From positions 1 to 25,388 of the forward strand of contig JAFPUX010000029.1 in assembly GCA_017413145.1 (NCBI GenBank): a DNA stretch of 25,388 nt. Direction: 5' to 3'. Within the stretch, counting starts at the first letter, position 1. The number at the start of each line of letters is the position of its first letter. This DNA comes from Kiritimatiellia bacterium. Lineage in GTDB: Bacteria; Verrucomicrobiota; Kiritimatiellia; RFP12; UBA3636. This document shows positions 22,326-25,388 of this stretch, piece after piece. The notes below the pieces were generated by a model. It had not been told where the DNA came from. It saw only the letters and a program-made list of their open reading frames with translations, and did not search any database. A program made the translations under genes and the position numbers.

Positions 22326-22868
22326 ATGACCGCTTACCAAACCATCTACGACGAGGCCATCGGGAACTACGGTCTGTTCTCCACGGAACGGGCGAAAGAA
22401 CTCGGCATCTCCCTCGGCACGCTCGCCAAGCTTGCGCATCGGGGACGACTCGAGCATCTGGGATACGGACTCTACCGGATCGACAAATTCGTTCCGAACG
22501 CCAACGGGCTGGACGCCTATGCGTGCGCCGTGGCGCGTTTCGGCTCCGGCGCCTGTCTCTGGGGGCCGTCCGTCCTCGCCGCACGGGGACTGTGCCCGAC
22601 GGATCCCGCCCGGACTTTCGTGGCCGTCCCCGGCCGGTTCCGGGGCCGGGTCCCGGCGGGCATCGTCCTGAAACAGAATACGCCATGTCCAGCGCCCGAC
22701 AACCTCGAAGGAATCCCGGTCCAGCCCGTGGACGCGGCGATCCTTGCCAGCCAGCACGTCGTCGAGCTCACTCGGCTGTTCGAGGCCGTGGACGCGGCGA
22801 AGGCCGCCGGCCTGCTGGACGACGCCCGCGCCCGGAACACCGTGAAGGAGCTCTACAAGCATGACTAA
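22326..22868 (+). CDS. abiEi: AbiEi-like antitoxin, transcriptional regulator
   Basis: The 180-residue protein has an N-terminal winged helix of the AbiEi type: FSTERAKELGISLGTLAKLA, then HRGRLEHLGYGLYRI with the wing. A C-terminal domain contains the conserved ARFGSGACLWGPSVLAARGL block and a late IPVQPVDAAILAS. AbiEi antitoxins block the toxin indirectly (type IV) and repress their own operon by DNA binding. The ATG lies 7 nt past the -10, so it should be translated without a leader. The 3' end overlaps the toxin ATG by 8 nt (ATGACTAA). The operon may act in abortive phage defence or plasmid-like maintenance. Confidence 0.85.
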   Translation: MTAYQTIYDEAIGNYGLFSTERAKELGISLGTLAKLAHRGRLEHLGYGLYRIDKFVPNANGLDAYACAVARFGSGACLWGPSVLAARGLCPTDPARTFVAVPGRFRGRVPAGIVLKQNTPCPAPDNLEGIPVQPVDAAILASQHVVELTRLFEAVDAAKAAGLLDDARARNTVKELYKHD

Positions 22869-23778
22869 GCGGCCGAACTCGCGGGTCAACCTCGATCGGG
22901 CGATCGAGCGTCTGTTCGGACCCTACGAACGCTCGACCGAAACGCGAAGCGTGCTGGCCAACGCCGTCGTCGGGCAAATGCTCCAAGGCGCCGTCGTCAA
23001 GGGCGGCAGCGGGCTCAAGTTCCGCTACGGACTGGCCCGCACCCGCGCGACAATGGACCTCGACGCCGCCTGCCGCGGCGACATCGCGCAGTTCGCCGAA
23101 ACGCTCGGCCGGCGGCTGGCGGAGGGATGGTGCGGATTCACCGGCGTCGTCGCGAAGCGTCCGCCCGCGACGCCCCGCGACGTGCCCGCCCGCTACGTCA
23201 TGCAGCCCTACGCCGTCCGACTGATGTACAACGGGCACTCCTGGTGCACGGTCTCCCTCGAGCTCGGCTTCAACGAACTCGGCGACGCCGACGAAGCGGA
23301 CGCGGTGCTGTCCGGCGACATCGCGGACCTATTCGTCCGCCTCGGATTCCCGGAACCCGATCCGGTTCCCCTGATGAAGCGCGAATACCAGATCGCCCAG
23401 AAACTGCACGGCCTGACGGAACCGGGTTCCCGCCGCGTCCGCGACCTGATCGACCTGCAGCTCGTCGCCGAAAACCCGGAGCCCGACCTGGCCGGAGCCG
23501 GCCGGCTCTGCCGCAGGCTCTTCTCGTTCCGGCGGATGCAGCCGTGGCCGCCGCGGGTCGAGAAGGGCGTCGATTGGGAGGAAACCTACGAGGCGGCCAA
23601 CGTCCGGCACGGCGTCGCGCGCTCGCTTGACGAAGCCGTAGCCTGGGCGAACGAACTCGTCGGAAAACTCGATGAAGCGTCCCGCGAACGTCTGGCGCCC
23701 CCCACCTCCTCGCCCCCTCCGCTCCGCGCGGGCGCGGCTTTGCCGTCGCCCGCCGCGGAGCGGCGTTTCCGAACATGA
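22861..23778 (+). CDS. abiEii: AbiEii-like nucleotidyltransferase toxin
   Basis: The 305-residue protein has the DNA polymerase beta-like nucleotidyltransferase motifs of AbiEii/DUF1814: VKGGSGLKFRYG (Gly48-Gly49-Ser50) followed by RTRATMDLD (Asp66, Asp68), then KREYQIAQKLHG (Lys181) and RRVRDLIDLQL (Asp195, Asp198). Characterised members modify RNA acceptors with nucleotides; no in vivo target can be told from sequence. All predicted catalytic residues are present. The last 30 or so residues (Pro/Ala/Arg-rich) are encoded by a palindrome (23719-23763) and look like an acquired tail. Its stop overlaps the next ATG as ATGA, so three genes form one operon. Confidence 0.87.
   Translation: MTKRPNSRVNLDRAIERLFGPYERSTETRSVLANAVVGQMLQGAVVKGGSGLKFRYGLARTRATMDLDAACRGDIAQFAETLGRRLAEGWCGFTGVVAKRPPATPRDVPARYVMQPYAVRLMYNGHSWCTVSLELGFNELGDADEADAVLSGDIADLFVRLGFPEPDPVPLMKREYQIAQKLHGLTEPGSRRVRDLIDLQLVAENPEPDLAGAGRLCRRLFSFRRMQPWPPRVEKGVDWEETYEAANVRHGVARSLDEAVAWANELVGKLDEASRERLAPPTSSPPPLRAGAALPSPAAERRFRT
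23719..23763. repeat. Palindrome in the 3' end of the toxin gene
   Basis: CCGCTCCGCG (23719-23728) and CGCGGAGCGG (23754-23763) are perfect 10-bp arms, extended inward by GGGC/GCCC. It is in frame and encodes the PLRAGAALPSPAAERR tail of the toxin, 11 nt before the next start codon. Confidence 0.65.
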
Positions 23779-24413
23779 ACCGCATCGTCCTCCTCGTCAC
23801 ATTCCTCGCTCTCGCGGGCGTGCCTGCACCGGCGAAAGCCGCCGCCGAAGATGCTTCACGCCAATCTTCCAGTTCTTCCGGCTCGTTTCCGTATCTCCAT
23901 TTGATTGTCACTACCGTCGGCATCGGCTGGTCGGTTCTGATTTGGCGGAGCGTCAAGCGCAAGAACGCGAAACGCCGCAAGGAATGGGAGGAGAATCCGC
24001 CGCCGCCCGACGAAGGCATCGACGAGTCCCTGTTGCCGAAGGTTCCGGAAATCCTGGAACGGTTCGGTGAAAGGGAATCCGTCACGTTGCCGGAAACCCT
24101 TCTACCGCTTGCACCGGGCATCCGCAATTTCCTCGAAACGTGGAAAAGCGTCGACTTCTGGCGTGGGGGAGAGTATGAAGGCGATCCCGAATACGACCGG
24201 AAGGACCTTGCCGTCCACAAGGACAATCCGGCGTTCGTCCTTTTGGGAGGAGACGGAGGGGAACAGACGTTTTTCGTCCGGCGCGACCCGACGGACGAAC
24301 GCGTCTACGTAATCGATCTCGAGCTCGATTGGGATCTCTCGAAACCGCGTCCCTACGCCTCGGACATTGCCCATTGGATCGTCCTTCGGAAACAAGACAA
24401 CACAACGGAGTGA
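23775..24413 (+). CDS. Unknown membrane-anchored protein, third gene of the AbiE operon
   Basis: I do not recognise a firm family. The 212-residue product starts with a signal-like segment (IVLLVTFLALAG, cleavage possible after AKA, residue 22). A Ser-rich stretch follows (29-37), then a membrane helix LHLIVTTVGIGWSVLIW (41-57) and a basic patch RSVKRKNAKRRK, implying a cytoplasmic C-terminal domain. That domain (about 85-205) has PETLLPLAPGIRNFLETW, AFVLLGGDGGEQTFFV and a YVIDLELDWD strand, a layout loosely like SMI1/KNR4 (SUKH) domains, which often act as immunity proteins. This is weak pattern evidence. The ATGA overlap with the toxin gene suggests it belongs to the same functional unit. 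Confidence 0.6.
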   Translation: MNRIVLLVTFLALAGVPAPAKAAAEDASRQSSSSSGSFPYLHLIVTTVGIGWSVLIWRSVKRKNAKRRKEWEENPPPPDEGIDESLLPKVPEILERFGERESVTLPETLLPLAPGIRNFLETWKSVDFWRGGEYEGDPEYDRKDLAVHKDNPAFVLLGGDGGEQTFFVRRDPTDERVYVIDLELDWDLSKPRPYASDIAHWIVLRKQDNTTE

Positions 24414-24436
24414 TCCCCCGCCACGCCACTTCCGCA

Positions 24437-25348
24437 ATGAACATCGTCCTTCGTCCCTTGTCCTTTGTCTTTGCCGCGGCGGCGCTCGCCCCCGCGGCGG
24501 ACCCCGCCACGAACGCGCCGCGCGAACTGCGCGTCGGGCCGGGCGAAGCATTCGCGCGACCGTCCGACGCGGCGGCGGCCGTGCGCGACGGCGACACCGT
24601 CCGCATCGCGCCCGGAACATGGACGGGCGATGTCTGCGTCTGGCGCGCGAACGACATCCGGATCTACGGCGCGGGCCCGGACAAAACGGTCCTCGACACG
24701 GACGGCCGCGCCGCCGCGGGCAAGGGGCTCTGGGTCGTGCAGGGGACGAACGTGACGATCCGCGGCGTGACGCTGCGCGGCGCGGCGTGTCCCGACCGCA
24801 ACGGCGCCGGCATCCGCCACGAGGCGGACGGTGCGCTCACGGTCGCGGACTGCCGTTTCGAGAACAACGAGAACGGCTTCCTCTCCGGCGTCGCGACGAA
24901 CGCGGTGCTGACGTTCGAGCGGTGCGTCTTCCGCGACAACGGCGCGGGCGACGGCCTGTCGCACAACGTCTACGTCGGCCGCGCGAAGCGGCTCGTCTTA
25001 CGCGACTGCGCGTCGGACCACGCGCGGGAGGGGCACGCGCTCAAGAGCCGCGCGCTGGAGACCGTCGTCGAGAACTGCGTCTTCGACGACGGCGACGACG
25101 GCCGCAGCAGCTATCTGGTGGACTGCCCGAACGGCGGGCGCGTCCGCATCGCCGGCTGCCGCTTCGTGCAGTCCCCCGTCGCCCCGAACGGCACCATGGT
25201 CTCCGTCGGCGAGGAGGGCGGCCTGTACCCGGACTCCGCCCTCGACCTGCGAGACAACGCGAACCGCTTCGAGAACCGCCGCGCGTCCGGCACCGAAGTC
25301 CGCTCCTTCGTTCCCGAGGCCGAGGACGCGTCGCTTCGCGACCGGTAG
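24437..25348 (+). CDS. Secreted right-handed parallel beta-helix protein
   Basis: The 303-residue protein has a signal peptide (IVLRPLSFVFAAAALAPAA). Next comes the DUF1565/pectate-lyase-like entry motif RVGPGEAFARPSDAAAAVRD followed by GDTVRIAPGTW, and repeated beta-helix coils: NDIRIYGAGPDKTVLDT, NVTIRGVTLRG, GALTVADCRFENNENG, LTFERCVFRDN, KRLVLRDCASDHAREGHALK, TVVENCVFDDG and RVRIAGCRF. Regularly spaced VxxCxF coils with Cys stacks suggest a rigid helix of about eight turns. Many such proteins bind or cleave polysaccharides, but no catalytic site is recognisable here. ATG 24437 is 23 nt after the previous stop; upstream open frame lacks a signal. It may be co-transcribed with the AbiE operon but is probably unrelated in function. 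Confidence 0.82.
   Translation: MNIVLRPLSFVFAAAALAPAADPATNAPRELRVGPGEAFARPSDAAAAVRDGDTVRIAPGTWTGDVCVWRANDIRIYGAGPDKTVLDTDGRAAAGKGLWVVQGTNVTIRGVTLRGAACPDRNGAGIRHEADGALTVADCRFENNENGFLSGVATNAVLTFERCVFRDNGAGDGLSHNVYVGRAKRLVLRDCASDHAREGHALKSRALETVVENCVFDDGDDGRSSYLVDCPNGGRVRIAGCRFVQSPVAPNGTMVSVGEEGGLYPDSALDLRDNANRFENRRASGTEVRSFVPEAEDASLRDR
24445..24472. repeat. Degenerate heptamer repeat in a signal-peptide coding region
   Basis: Heptads TCGTCCT, TCGTCCC, TTGTCCT and TTGTCTT run in tandem within codons 3-12 of the beta-helix gene, encoding part of the signal peptide (VLRPLSFVF). Confidence 0.55.
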
Positions 25349-25364
25349 CGACGCCCTCCGTGGC

Positions 25365-25388
25365 GGGGGGGGGGGGGGGGCGCCCCCC
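25365..25388. other. 16-G homopolymer and GC palindrome at the window end
   Basis: Sixteen G are followed by CGCCCCCC. Nothing similar occurs elsewhere in the window. It most likely reflects low-quality sequence or an assembly end rather than biology. Confidence 0.7.

Noticed and set aside
1..25388. tRNA, rRNA, transposase or integrase genes
   Set aside because: None was recognised on either strand; I could not run a covariance search, so small RNAs cannot be excluded.

Overview
A GC-rich window (roughly two thirds G+C by eye) from a Gram-negative-type bacterium. It encodes a lipoprotein signal, secreted proteins and a type III secretion (T3S) chaperone. No ribosomal marker is present, so taxonomy is inference: the gene mix and the abundant degenerate 7-9 bp short tandem repeats would fit a PVC-group bacterium (Kiritimatiellota, Lentisphaerota or Verrucomicrobiota), with low certainty.

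Layout. 1-425: C-terminal end of a CARDB-like protein (+). 500-1724: compact minus-strand operon DUF1653 - yfcE - DUF4186, joined by ATGA overlaps. 1834-2193: acyl-CoA thioesterase (+), convergent with a patatin-like lipase (2283-3239, -). 3445-5174: umuD-umuC SOS mutagenesis pair (+). 5212-12445 (-): a CesT-family T3S chaperone, then a giant 1813-residue protein with an ABC1/UbiB-type atypical kinase domain, then a D-2-hydroxyacid dehydrogenase. 12616-16001 (-): HAD-family lipoprotein phosphatase coupled to a GH94 glycoside phosphorylase. 16094-21992 (-): gltD-gltB glutamate synthase; gltB is interrupted in frame by four short tandem-repeat tracts. 22326-24413 (+): AbiEi/AbiEii type IV toxin-antitoxin operon with a third, membrane-anchored gene. 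24437-25348: secreted parallel beta-helix protein. The window ends in a 16-G run that looks like a contig-end artefact.

Most notable: the chaperone and the giant kinase are adjacent and carry near-identical promoter-leader modules (same -35/-10 spacing, same TTTCGTGTAGAAT core, a GCGCGC-N3-GCGCGC palindrome 12-13 nt downstream, 96-98 nt leader). This suggests a co-regulated chaperone-effector pair, and the kinase may be an undescribed large T3S effector. Several other genes have an extended -10 (TGnTAGAAT or TGnTAGTAT) only 7-8 nt before the ATG and so are probably leaderless. A family of palindromic elements sits at gene ends, and in places supplies stop codons or terminal protein extensions.
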